This document shows, piece by piece, positions 1-8,700 of a DNA stretch of 19,457 bases. Numbering within the stretch: the stretch's first letter is position 1; each line of letters begins with the position of its first letter. The notes below the pieces were generated by a model. The model made no database searches, was not told the origin of the DNA, and was given only the letters and a program-made list of their open reading frames with translations. Made by a program: the position numbers and the translations under genes. Source of the stretch: JADHUC01 sp964617665 (GTDB lineage Bacteria > Planctomycetota > Planctomycetia > Pirellulales > Pirellulaceae); NCBI GenBank assembly GCA_964617665.1, contig CAZUAH010000248.1, positions 1 through 19,457 of the forward strand, in the 5' to 3' direction.

Positions 1-2
1 AA

Positions 3-632
3 TTGTGTTTCTATCCTGGCCAGAAGCCTTTCAGTCTGTCCGAAGGAGCATTCACGGCCCCCAACGGACGGTCGTATGATCTTGCCACGCAGAAGGCCGA
101 AATGGCGGACCAGTGCGCGGTCCACCATATTGACACCTGCGCAGATGCGATCCACGAGGTGTTTCCTGGCGTCCTTATCAATGTCAATGTGTTCACATTT
201 GCAGCCGTCGGTCGTGCCGGGCCAGGCGACTTTCATCTGGAAAGGGCTGGCTGGCGTAATCGTGTGCCGTTTCGTCCGCTCGCCATCGTACGCAGCAAGG
301 CGGATATGGTGGACGTACATTTCTATTCAGGAACGCTGGGGCGATATCGACAGGACTTGGAGTCTATCGAATTCGACGAGCTCAAGCCGGCTGCGGTGGC
401 TGTGGGGAAACCGCTGATCGTGGGCGAATTTGGTATGTTCAAGAACCAATTCGCCGGTGGCTTCGAGGTGGGTTGCCGATTTCTGAGAGACGAATGGCTA
501 CCCGCACTCAATCGCGACTGGGACGGCTGGTTGTACTGGACCTACGATACCCATGAGCAACCCCGATTGTGGAACGCCGCCCACGGCGATTTTCACATTT
601 TCGAGATTCTGGCGGTGGATCGAGGAGAGTAG
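3..632 (+). CDS. GH5-like glycoside hydrolase (cellulase-type), C-terminal part, 5' end outside window
   Basis: This is the C-terminal ~210 residues of a TIM-barrel glycoside hydrolase; the frame is open to the window edge, so the real start lies upstream. The clearest sign is KPLIVGEFGMFK, where the Glu (codon 426-428, visible residue 142) sits like the nucleophile Glu of the last-but-one barrel strand in GH5 and other clan GH-A enzymes. Further support is DVHFY, a strand ending in His/Tyr, and the final-strand-like DGWLYWTYD with its Trp-rich active-site wall. The acid/base Asn-Glu strand is not identifiable in the visible part. Substrate cannot be told; a beta-linked polysaccharide or oligosaccharide is the family expectation. 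The gene stops with TAG at 630-632, about 70 nt before a decayed gene. GH5 assignment is by motif only; another clan GH-A family is possible. Confidence 0.6.
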   Translation: MCFYPGQKPFSLSEGAFTAPNGRSYDLATQKAEMADQCAVHHIDTCADAIHEVFPGVLINVNVFTFAAVGRAGPGDFHLERAGWRNRVPFRPLAIVRSKADMVDVHFYSGTLGRYRQDLESIEFDELKPAAVAVGKPLIVGEFGMFKNQFAGGFEVGCRFLRDEWLPALNRDWDGWLYWTYDTHEQPRLWNAAHGDFHIFEILAVDRGE

Positions 633-703
633 CTCGGAAGCCTTCATGGGTTTCTGACGTGCCCTACGGCTGACGGACACTCGGATCGCGGGTTACCTGG
701 GCC

Positions 704-1336
704 GAGTTGTGCGCTGGCGGAGACGGCTCAGACGCCACGCTGCGAAGGCTGGCCAGCACCACAATCCCCCTGGACGAGTCATCTCATATGCGGTGCTGCG
801 TTGGGGAATCGACGATTTTTCTTAGCCGAACCGTAGTATCGTCAAGACGCAACTTCCTTATCGCAATCCCCTCGATAGTGCTAGTGAAAGGTGCGCGATG
901 AACTGTTGCAAGTGGGAGCGGTGATGTGTGGCGATGAAGCGCTGGAGATAGTCCGAGTCGAAGGTGGGTCGCCTTCGTATTGCCAGGACATCAGTTACCA
1001 GAACTTACCGCAAGAGATCGGGCGGAATGAACAGGCTATCAGCTTCACGAAAGGCTGCTATTATCGGGCAGGAAACGGTCGCTCGCATTGATCCGCACGG
1101 CCACGTGAACCGCCTTCTTGGTAGCCGTGTACGTGAAACACAGCCTGCTTCCCAAGCTACGCGCGGAGTTGATGGCCGATGGTCGCGTAGTGGGCCAGAT
1201 CACTTCTGCGGTGTGGTCGCCATGGTGTTCAGCGCCGCTTGCCTTCGCCATCTTCCGGCGTGTCTACAATCAACCGGGGGCCACATTAAAGCCATTTACA
1301 TATAGCTCAAAAGCTGCTGTTGTTGACTCCGGTTGG
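704..1336 (+). pseudogene. ygfZ: Decayed YgfZ/GcvT-like folate-binding protein, N-terminally truncated, three frameshifts
   Basis: Four consecutive segments in successive frames match the C-terminal half of a YgfZ-type (tRNA-modifying/Fe-S maintenance, folate-binding) protein. Segment 1 (about 704-890) includes TTIPLDESSHMRC and FLIAIPS. Segment 2 (about 891-1061) reads VRDELLQVGAV, then NLPQEIGR and AISFTKGCY. Segment 3 (1063-1119) continues IGQETVARID and GHVNRLL. Segment 4 (1121 to about 1336) gives ADGRVVGQITSAVWSP and a YNQPGATL end, typical of the GcvT C-terminal barrel. Across the second break the family signature KGCYxGQE is regained if one T at 1062 is skipped; across the third, one G at 1120. 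Each shift is equivalent to +1. The N-terminal half is missing: only about 70 nt separate this from the preceding gene. No start codon joins the parts. Sequencing errors could fake single shifts, but three shifts plus truncation favour a pseudogene. Confidence 0.75.
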
Positions 1337-1365
1337 TTGAAATCCGCAGCCAGATCGGCTAGAAC
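1337..1365 (+). promoter_or_regulatory. Possible sigma70-like promoter ahead of the radical SAM gene
   Basis: TTGAAA at 1337-1342 and TAGAAC at 1360-1365 are separated by exactly 17 nt. The -35 matches consensus at 5 of 6 and the -10 at 4 of 6 positions. Transcription would begin near 1372, so the hairpin and T-tract at 1379-1424 would lie in the 5' leader of the downstream gene. The site overlaps the degraded end of the ygfZ-like pseudogene. Chance matches of this quality are not rare, so this is tentative. Confidence 0.35.
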
Positions 1366-1378
1366 GATTGAAGGTCCC

Positions 1379-1424
1379 AGCGGCGGCGACGCCTATTCTG
1401 TTGCTGTAACACCGCCGTTTTTTT
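1379..1424 (+). terminator. Intrinsic terminator-like hairpin with T7 tract, 27 nt upstream of the radical SAM start
   Basis: CGGCGG at 1381-1386 pairs with CCGCCG at 1412-1417, extendable by G-T and A-T pairs, and is followed directly by seven T (1418-1424). The 25-nt loop can fold further (1387-1390 with 1400-1403). It either ended the now-decayed ygfZ-like gene or, if the promoter at 1337-1365 is real, acts as an attenuator in the leader of the next gene. Orientation is + because the T-tract lies on the right. Confidence 0.5.
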
Positions 1425-1451
1425 CACTGATCCGTTTTCTGGAGAGAGCCC

Positions 1452-2609
1452 TTGATTCTACAAGCTATCGAATTCGCGGCTGCCCGTGCAACATCGCCGA
1501 ATGGTCGAAGCCCGGTGAAGTATGTCCGTAGACTCGAGCAAGTAGAAGAACTCACTGAAGACGACAGGGACAGACTGCAGCCGGTGGCCGACAAGTTCGC
1601 GTTCCGAGCCAATGACTACTACTTGACGCTGATCGACTGGGATGACCCCGACGATCCGATCCGACGGCTTGTTGTTCCTTGCGAGGAGGAACTGAACGAC
1701 TTCGGCAAACTGGATGCTAGCAACGAGAGTGCTATCACCGTTGCCCGAGGTGTCCAACACAAGTACTACGACACGGCTTTGCTGTTGTGTAACGAAATCT
1801 GTGGCGCCTACTGCCGGTATTGCTTCCGTAAACGCCTATTCATGAACGGCAATGGTGAAGCCAGTAGGGACGTCAGCGCCGGCCTGGAGTACATAGCCAA
1901 TCATCCCGAGATCAATAATGTGCTGCTCACAGGCGGCGATCCTCTACTGGTGAACCCGCGTCGATTGCGTCAGATAATTGGCGCTCTGCGCGAGATCCCA
2001 CACGTCGAGATCATCCGGATCGGTTCCAAGATGCCAGCATTTGACCCATGGCGCATTCTCGATAATGAGCCGATGCAGGCGATTTTCCGAGACTTTTCCA
2101 CGCCGGAGAAGCGAATTTACCTGATGGCCCATTTCGACCATCCTCGCGAACTAACGCCTGAGGCCGTCGACGGCATCGCGTGCTTCATTGATAACGGCGT
2201 GATTTGCGCCAACCAGTGCCCGCTGATTGAAGGCGTCAACACAGATCCGGATGTGCTGGCCGAGCTATACGAGAAGTTGTCTTTCATTGGCTGCCCGCCG
2301 TACTACTTATTTCAGGGACGCCCAACGGCTGGCAACAAGCCCTACGAAGTGCCGATTGTCCGCGGGTACGAGATCTATAGCGAGGCGATCAGATACGGAT
2401 CCGGCTTGGCGGCACGTGCTCGGTTCTGCATGTCGCACGAAAGCGGCAAGATTCAGATTTTGCACGTGGACGACCAGTACATCTACATGAAGTACCACCG
2501 AGCCAAGAAACGCAAGGACTTGGGCCGCTTTGTCGTGTGTCACCGCGACGACGATGCGTACTGGTTCGACCAATTGCAGCCAGTCGAAGAGCTGTGCCCG
2601 ATGGGCTGA
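1452..2609 (+). CDS. KamA-family radical SAM protein (aminomutase-like)
   Basis: 385 aa. The radical SAM cluster motif is C117-x3-C121-x2-C124 (CGAYCRYC), followed by Arg126, which matches the carboxylate-binding Arg after the third Cys in lysine 2,3-aminomutase. LLTGGDPLL at 158-166 is the SAM-binding GGD-type motif. CPPYYLFQGRP (281-291) corresponds to the PYYIYQ stretch of KamA enzymes. Near the end, SGK (331-333) takes the place of the PLP-lysine loop GGGGK, so Lys333 is the likely PLP lysine but the glycine-rich loop is not kept. Positions that bind the lysine side chain in the clostridial enzyme appear changed, so the substrate is open. The TTG start at 1452 has GGAGAG 5 nt upstream and an in-frame stop at 1428-1430; GTG at 1515 is the alternative. 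The gene converges on the HD-GYP gene with only 4 nt between stops. Confidence 0.88.
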   Translation: MILQAIEFAAARATSPNGRSPVKYVRRLEQVEELTEDDRDRLQPVADKFAFRANDYYLTLIDWDDPDDPIRRLVVPCEEELNDFGKLDASNESAITVARGVQHKYYDTALLLCNEICGAYCRYCFRKRLFMNGNGEASRDVSAGLEYIANHPEINNVLLTGGDPLLVNPRRLRQIIGALREIPHVEIIRIGSKMPAFDPWRILDNEPMQAIFRDFSTPEKRIYLMAHFDHPRELTPEAVDGIACFIDNGVICANQCPLIEGVNTDPDVLAELYEKLSFIGCPPYYLFQGRPTAGNKPYEVPIVRGYEIYSEAIRYGSGLAARARFCMSHESGKIQILHVDDQYIYMKYHRAKKRKDLGRFVVCHRDDDAYWFDQLQPVEELCPMG

Positions 2610-2613
2610 GGTG

Positions 2614-4272
2614 CTACGTCCACTTTTGCACGTCCAGCATGACACCGGCTCCCTCTTCCCGAGCCAATCGGCTGATGTCGTCTTTCACTCGGAAATATGC
2701 ATCCACAACTCGGCGGTCCCAGTGTCGGCCCGCACCATCTCGGAGAATCTGGTGGACCTTTTCCATCGGCATTCCCTTGCGATACGGTCGATCGCTGCTC
2801 ATTGCGTCATAAGCATCCGCGACTGACACAATACGCGCGATTTCGGGAATGTGCTCAGCAGCCAAGCCCCGAGGATAGCCGAACCCGTCCCATTGTTCGT
2901 GGTGGTGGAGAACGGCTGGCAACAGGTCCGACAACTGTTTGATATCGACGAGAATCTTGTACCCCAATTCGGGGTGACGTTTAACGTGGTTGTACTCTTC
3001 CTCGGTCAACCGACCTGGTTTGCGCAGCACCTTCTCATCCACGCCGATCTTGCCGATGTCGTGCAACAGACCAGCCATGTAGACGGTGATCAATTCGTCA
3101 CCCTGCCAGCCCAGTTCCTTGGCCAAACGCACCGAGACTCTGGCCACACGGTCGCTGTGGCCGCACGTGTAGGGGTCCTTGGCATCGATGGCCGACGTCA
3201 TGGCTCGCACAACGTCCGCCAGAAACTCGGCCTGCTGCCGATAGAGTTCTCGGTTGCCCGAATGAATGCCAAGCATAACGCCCAGCGAACTGAGCAAGCT
3301 GGCTTCGACGGTCCCGAATTCTGCGTCATCGGTGTGATTGAAGGCGACGAGCCAAGCGAAGAGGTTTTCGCCTTCGCTCAGCGGCGTGATAATCACTTCC
3401 CGAACCGTTGAGAAGGGCCAATCGGGCTGGCCAGTCACGTTCTGGTTGGCGACGTATGGCTCGGAATCCGCGTCAAGACCAAGGTAACGAACGAGATCGC
3501 TGAAGCCCTCGCTGTCTATCGGCGAATTGCCGTGAGCGAACCAGACGGTCTCCGTCCGAGCTTTGTATGTCACCGAACCTTCGTCAGCCACCGGCAGGTA
3601 TTGAATGGCGACCGACTCGGCGGGCAGGTACTCGTGCAGCCAATTCAGCGCGACGTTCGCCAACTCCTCTTCACTACTGGAAATCCGCAGATGGTGGATT
3701 AGGTCGTAGAGAAGGCTGATTTCCTCGTAGGTCGACGCCAGGTTGGCCGAGACGCTGTCGATGTCCCGTTCCAAATCCTCGGCCTTCGCTTCCGCGGCCA
3801 ACTTGTCCAGTAGTGTGGCGGCTAGACGCACCAGTGCATCTTGAGTCCACAGCGGCTGCCGGTTGATCCAGTGAATGGTCTCGGCGTCTCCAAGCCCGAG
3901 CATATCGCTTGTGGCGGCTACCGCGTCATCCGAGCCCACATGTGCTGTGGCGAATGCTGCCACCGCAACGCGGGCTTCATGTTGGTCCCTTTCGAATGGG
4001 ATCGCCAATTGCACTGCGTAGTCTTCGTAGCCGACTATCCGCGGACGGTTCTTTCCGGCCATCGTCTGAACCAACGCCGTCAGTAGATCTTCATCGCCGG
4101 GTGGCTGGTCCTCACCGGCATGCAGCAGTTCGCCTGTTTGCCCATCCCACAGCGAGAAATCTACACCAAAACAGGACTGCAAATCGGCACGGAGCTTCTC
4201 CGAAGTCGGATCGAGTGTATCGTCGACGAACTGAAAATCCTGCCGGTCGCAGGTAACGAGGCCCAATGACAT
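2614..4272 (-). CDS. HD-GYP domain phosphohydrolase with GAF-like sensor region
   Basis: 552 aa, predicted soluble, with no signal peptide or membrane helix. Residues 1-140 form an N-terminal domain I do not recognise. Residues about 148-195 look like a coiled coil (LDKLAAEAKAEDLERD and on). About 197-340 resembles a GAF domain. The C-terminal HD-GYP domain starts near 350: HD404-405 in GLLHDIGKIG, then HHHE 456-459 and GFGYP 463-467, with DAYDAMSSDRPYR in the following helix. HD-GYP proteins typically hydrolyse cyclic di-GMP and the metal-binding residues look intact, so a role in c-di-GMP turnover is likely but not proven. The ATG at 4270-4272 has GGAG 12 nt upstream on the minus strand. 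It lies 166 nt downstream of the M50 protease on the same strand and may be co-transcribed with it. No independent promoter was convincing. Confidence 0.9.
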   Translation of the reverse strand: MSLGLVTCDRQDFQFVDDTLDPTSEKLRADLQSCFGVDFSLWDGQTGELLHAGEDQPPGDEDLLTALVQTMAGKNRPRIVGYEDYAVQLAIPFERDQHEARVAVAAFATAHVGSDDAVAATSDMLGLGDAETIHWINRQPLWTQDALVRLAATLLDKLAAEAKAEDLERDIDSVSANLASTYEEISLLYDLIHHLRISSSEEELANVALNWLHEYLPAESVAIQYLPVADEGSVTYKARTETVWFAHGNSPIDSEGFSDLVRYLGLDADSEPYVANQNVTGQPDWPFSTVREVIITPLSEGENLFAWLVAFNHTDDAEFGTVEASLLSSLGVMLGIHSGNRELYRQQAEFLADVVRAMTSAIDAKDPYTCGHSDRVARVSVRLAKELGWQGDELITVYMAGLLHDIGKIGVDEKVLRKPGRLTEEEYNHVKRHPELGYKILVDIKQLSDLLPAVLHHHEQWDGFGYPRGLAAEHIPEIARIVSVADAYDAMSSDRPYRKGMPMEKVHQILRDGAGRHWDRRVVDAYFRVKDDISRLAREEGAGVMLDVQKWT

Positions 4273-4438
4273 GGAAGTAGACTGCTCCAGAGAAACGCGG
4301 TCGACAAGAAGAGTATTCCATGTGAAGACTACGTCATTGGCCCCTTAGGAGCAAAACGGCGGGAGCCGGACGGTCAGCATACAAAGAGAGGGGGGCCGTG
4401 CGACACGAATTTCCCTTACGACCGTCACGGAACGTCTT

Positions 4439-5506
4439 TCAGTTCCGGAGACGACTTCGATACCGCGCACTGACTCGTTCTAACACGGCCCGATCTTCCG
4501 ACGACAGAGACGGCATTCCGTGGCGGTGCAACCGCGCTAAGATGTCGTCCACGCGGCGCTCCTCTTCTTGCTCGATCTCTTCCTGACGCTTGACCTTTAC
4601 CTCGCGCCGTTTCTCGATCCAACGTGTCAGTGGGCCTGTGCGGTCAACGTTCTCTTCTTCCGTATCGCTATCGAAATCGTCTAGTTCTTGCGACAGATCG
4701 TAGCCGTATAGCAGATCGCTTTCTCGCTCTTCTTCCTCCTCACGGCGTTCCTGCTGCCTGGCGCTGAAGAACAAAAGAATGGCCAGCAGGATCAAAGCAT
4801 ATCTGGCGGGCAGTGGGCTCTGTTGCGTATCTCCGAAGTCGACCACTAGTGCCACGATGATCGTTCCTACTGCGGCGATCTTCGCCGTGCTGGATACGAG
4901 CATGGACGCACCGCGGCGGCCGAAGTCGGGCCAGCGGATCAGAATCGCAGCTCGCAGCAACCGGCCACCATCGAAAGGAAAAGCCGGCAGAAGGTTGATG
5001 ATCGCCAGGATCCAGTTGATCCAGAATGCAAGTTTTGTCAATGAGATCGCTGTCAAGTCGAACGTCAGGCCCTTTGGCGCCAGCGGATGAAGCAGCCCAG
5101 CGAGGTCTCCCCACGTCAAGCCTGACAAGAGGATGGGAATGCACAAGATGCACACGCCAAGGTTGAAGATCGGGCTGGCTGAATGCAGCAGAAGATCTGA
5201 TCGAGCATCCAGTGCTCCTTTGAGGGGGACAATCCCGCCGAACGGACCTAGCACGATTTGGTCGGCGTAGACGCCAAGCCGACGCCCCGCCCACAAATGT
5301 CCTAATTCATGAAGCAAAACACTGGCGAGGAGAATCCCCAGACTCGCTGCCGCGAACCAGCCGAAGTTCACGGCGTCCCCCGCATCGTTGGGGCGCTGGC
5401 TGAGGTAGAGGGTAAAGGCCGCAAACAGCAAGAAAAATGCATGCAGGCGGACCTGTACCCCGCCCCATCGTCCTAAACTGATACTCCAAGTCGCGTGGTC
5501 TTGCAT
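4439..5506 (-). CDS. Site-2-protease-type M50 membrane metalloprotease with acidic C-terminal tail
   Basis: 355 aa from ATG 5506-5504. HELGH at 66-70 is the zinc-binding motif inside a membrane helix, and NLLPAFPFDGGR at 171-182 carries the third ligand Asp179; both are complete, so an active intramembrane protease is expected. About six hydrophobic segments are visible (roughly 21-35, 50-75, 113-130, 158-175, 205-224, 233-248). From 251 a strongly charged cytoplasmic tail follows (RREEEEERESD; EENVDR; KRQEEIEQEEERR), ending in a short helical module, DDILARLHRHGMPSLSSEDR, resembling the DUF6576-type tail of some rhomboid proteins. The frame is open to 5836, but the upstream part has no protease-like features and a promoter lies inside it, so the shorter start is preferred. 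The divergent neighbour is the TPR gene. The substrate cannot be told. Confidence 0.88.
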   Translation of the reverse strand: MQDHATWSISLGRWGGVQVRLHAFFLLFAAFTLYLSQRPNDAGDAVNFGWFAAASLGILLASVLLHELGHLWAGRRLGVYADQIVLGPFGGIVPLKGALDARSDLLLHSASPIFNLGVCILCIPILLSGLTWGDLAGLLHPLAPKGLTFDLTAISLTKLAFWINWILAIINLLPAFPFDGGRLLRAAILIRWPDFGRRGASMLVSSTAKIAAVGTIIVALVVDFGDTQQSPLPARYALILLAILLFFSARQQERREEEEERESDLLYGYDLSQELDDFDSDTEEENVDRTGPLTRWIEKRREVKVKRQEEIEQEEERRVDDILARLHRHGMPSLSSEDRAVLERVSARYRSRLRN

Positions 5507-5567
5507 GGTGACTACTACGCGTGAGCATGTCGCATGGTTTGAATACTGGAGAGATAAGCCCGAATCT

Positions 5568-5596
5568 ATATTAGCATCCCCGGCTGGACGCATCAA
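5568..5596 (-). promoter_or_regulatory. Sigma70-like promoter for the M50 protease (and possibly the HD-GYP gene)
   Basis: On the minus strand TTGATG (5596-5591), a 17-nt spacer and TAATAT (5573-5568) form a good sigma70-type promoter. Transcription would start near 5560, giving a leader of about 55 nt before the ATG at 5506. Its position inside the longer open frame is the main reason for choosing the short start of the protease. The TPR gene runs the other way from the same 205-nt region; I found no equally good + strand promoter for it. Confidence 0.55.
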
Positions 5597-5711
5597 TTGT
5601 TTCAACCCCTTCGGGCATCTGATGATCATCGCGTTGCCTTTTCCAACGCTGTACCGACCGGTAAACTGATGGGGGATCTTGCAGCAACGAACAAACGAAG
5701 GGGTAGAACAA

Positions 5712-8700
5712 ATGAAATCGATCCGTCGATGGACCGTCGCTTTATCGCTTGCGTTCGGCGTCTTTGCCGCTTGGATGGGAGGCATCCAGACCGTTTTCGC
5801 GGCAGAAGCTAAGTCGCCGCAAGCAGCGTTGATCATCTATGGTGACGCCGCCAACTTCCAAAACAACGGTGCATTCGAGCTGGCTTCTGACGAATGGGAC
5901 AAGTTCCTGAAGAGATTCCCTGACGATCCGCTGGCACCAAAAGCTCAGCACTATCTGGGCGTCTGCAACCTTCAGCTGAAGCGATTCCAGAAAGCTGCGG
6001 ATGCGTTTGCCGTGGTGATCGCAAAGCACCCCACCATCGATACCATCCAAGATGCATACCTTAACCTTGGTTGGTGCCAGTACTCGTTGGCCGGTCAGAA
6101 CGTCGAGGGCATGTATGCCAAAGCGACGACCACGTTCTCCGAGATGTCCGAGAAGTTCCCCAAAGGCAAGTACGCCGATCAAGCTCTGTTTTTCCTTGGT
6201 GAGTCTGAGTACAACCAGAAGAAGAAAAAGCAGGCCGCCGTCGCCTACCACAAACTGGTTACGGAACACGCGCAGTCCCCGCTCCGGTGTGACGCACTCT
6301 ATGCTTTGGGGGTGACATACGAGGAGTTGGAGCAATATGCGGAGGCTGGCCAGACCTACGATCTTTTCCTGAAGGACTATGCGGACAATGAACTAGCGAC
6401 GGAAGTCCGCATGCGGAAGGCGGAAACCGTGCTGCAAGCCGGTGACTTCGCCGCGGCCCAAACGCTGTTCGGTGAAGTCGCGGCAGTCGAGGGATTCGTA
6501 TCGGCCGATCACGCGATTTTCCGTCGGGCGTATTGCCTGTCGAAGTTGGACAAGTTCGCCGAGGCCGGCGCCACGTATGCCAGTATCCCCGCGGCTCACA
6601 AGGAGTCCGTCTACGTTGCCGAGGCGTCCATGTCCGCTGGCCGTTGCTATTACCGGGCCGGACAGATGGCAGATGCGGAGAAGTGGCTCAGCAGCGCGGT
6701 CGCTGCGGGCGGCCAATTTGCGCCGGAAGCAGCTCACTGGCTATGCCGAATCCATCTGAAGCAGAAGGAACCGCAAAAAGCGGTTGCGTTGGCAAAACAG
6801 GTATTGGCGAACGCGGCGGAGAGCAAGTACTTGGTCAATCTGAAGATGGATCAGGCTGACGCCCTATACGAGATCGCGGACTCCAAAACGCAGGCTCTCG
6901 AATTGTACGTGAAGATCGCGACGGACCACGCGCAACACGAGCTGGCTGCGCAGTCTCTCTACAACGCCTCCTTTACCGCGTTGGAATTGGGCGGGCACGA
7001 CGACGGACTGAAACACGCCGGGGCGTTTCTTCAGGCATATCCAGAAGACCGGCTAGTACCGGACGTCAAATACGTCGCTGCCGAATGTCGCCTTCAGAAG
7101 AAGGAGTATGACGCAGCGGAAAAGGCATACCAGGAATTGACCGGCACCTACCAGCAGCATCCGGAGATCGAAACCTGGCACGTTCGACTCGCTCTGGCCG
7201 TCTATTTGCAGAAGAAGTATCAGGCGGTGGTCGATACCCTGTCGCCAGCCGTAGCGAATATCAAAGGCGCGGACAGTCTGGCCGAGGCGCAATTCCTGAT
7301 CGGGGCAAGTCAATTCTTCTTGAACAAGTTTGGCCCGGCGGCAAAGGCGTTACAGGCATCTTTGAAAGCCAATCCAAGTTGGCGGCAAGCGGACGAGACT
7401 ATGGTCTTTCTGGCTCGCGCTCAGCGCGAACAGAACAGCGTGGATGAGGCCGTCAAAACGATCGCCAAAATGATCACCGATTTCCCCAAGAGCAGCCATC
7501 TGGATCACGCCCACTACCGGCACGGTGAGTTCAGTTATGCAGCAGAGGACTACGCCACGGCCATCGCCCAGTACGACGCAGTCGTCGCCGGTTGGCCCAA
7601 GTCAAGCTTTGCCGCGTACGCCAAATACGGAAAAGGATGGGCGCAGCTCAAAAGTAAGGCGTACGCCGAAGCGGATCAGACGCTAACAGCCGTGATAACC
7701 GATCATGCTGAACACAAATTGGTGCCCGAAGCGCACTTCGCTCGAGGCATGTGTCGGCGCCAGAGCGGCGAACAGGACGGGGCGATTGCAGATATCAACA
7801 CCTATCTCGCGACCGAGCCTGACTTGGCAAACAAGTGCGACGCGCTCTACGAGCGCGGATTGGCAGAGGTTGCTGTGAAAAAGAATGCCGATGCCGCTGG
7901 CACGTTTGCCGAGTTGTTGAAGGCCAACCCCAAATATGCGAACGCCGACAAGGTGTTTTACGAACTGGCTTGGGCTCAGAAGTCCAGCGGCGATGACGCC
8001 AAGCAGGCCGAGGGAGTGACGAACTTTGCCAAGCTGGCGACGGACTATCCCGATAGTCCATTGGCCGCCGAGGCGAATTTCCATGTCGCCGAATCACACT
8101 ACGAAAATGGCGAATACGACGAAGCCGCCAAGGCATACACTGCGGTGAAAGCGAAGAACCCGGCAAAGGAACTGGGCGAGAAGGCTGTGTACAAGCTGGG
8201 CTGGTCCCATTTTCAGCTCAAACAGTACGATGCGGGCTTGGCTGATTTCAATGGGCAGTTGACTGCATTCCCGGAGGGTTCGTTGAAAGACGATGCCCTA
8301 TTTATGAAGGCCGAGTGTCTGTATCGGCTGGAAAACTACGAGGAAGCTCTTCCCGCCTACACGGCCACGCAGGGCGTCGAACTCTCGTCACCCACGATTA
8401 CTGTTTTGTCGCTTCTGCACGGAGGTCAGAGCGCGTCGCAATTGAAGAAATGGGACGAGGCCCTGACATTCTTGGCGCAGATTCCCGAGAAACACGCCGA
8501 ATCGACCTACGTGGCGGAAGCCCATTATGAACTCGGCTGGGCGAAACAGAATTCAGGAAAAGAAGATGACGCCATGAAGGACTACGAGCAGGCGGCAACT
8601 CTGTCCCGAGGGGCCGTTGGCGCGCGTGCACGATTCATGATCGGCGAGCTGCATTTCGGAAAGAAGAAGTACGTTGAGGCGATTCGCGAGTTTCAACGGG

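Noticed and set aside
1118..1531. 137-aa open frame overlapping the KamA-family start
   Set aside because: Its first ~70 residues are the last piece of the ygfZ-like pseudogene and the rest is read-through across a terminator into another gene's frame.
4353..4368. Short hairpin followed by TTTT on the minus strand between the M50 and HD-GYP genes
   Set aside because: The stem is only four base pairs (CGGC/GCCG) and the T run only four, too weak to call a terminator.
5507..5836. N-terminal extension of the M50 protease frame
   Set aside because: Residues show no family features, overlap the divergent TPR gene start, and contain the likely promoter of the protease.
5742..6335. 197-aa minus-strand open frame
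   Set aside because: Antisense to the signal peptide and first TPRs of a clear gene; no motif.
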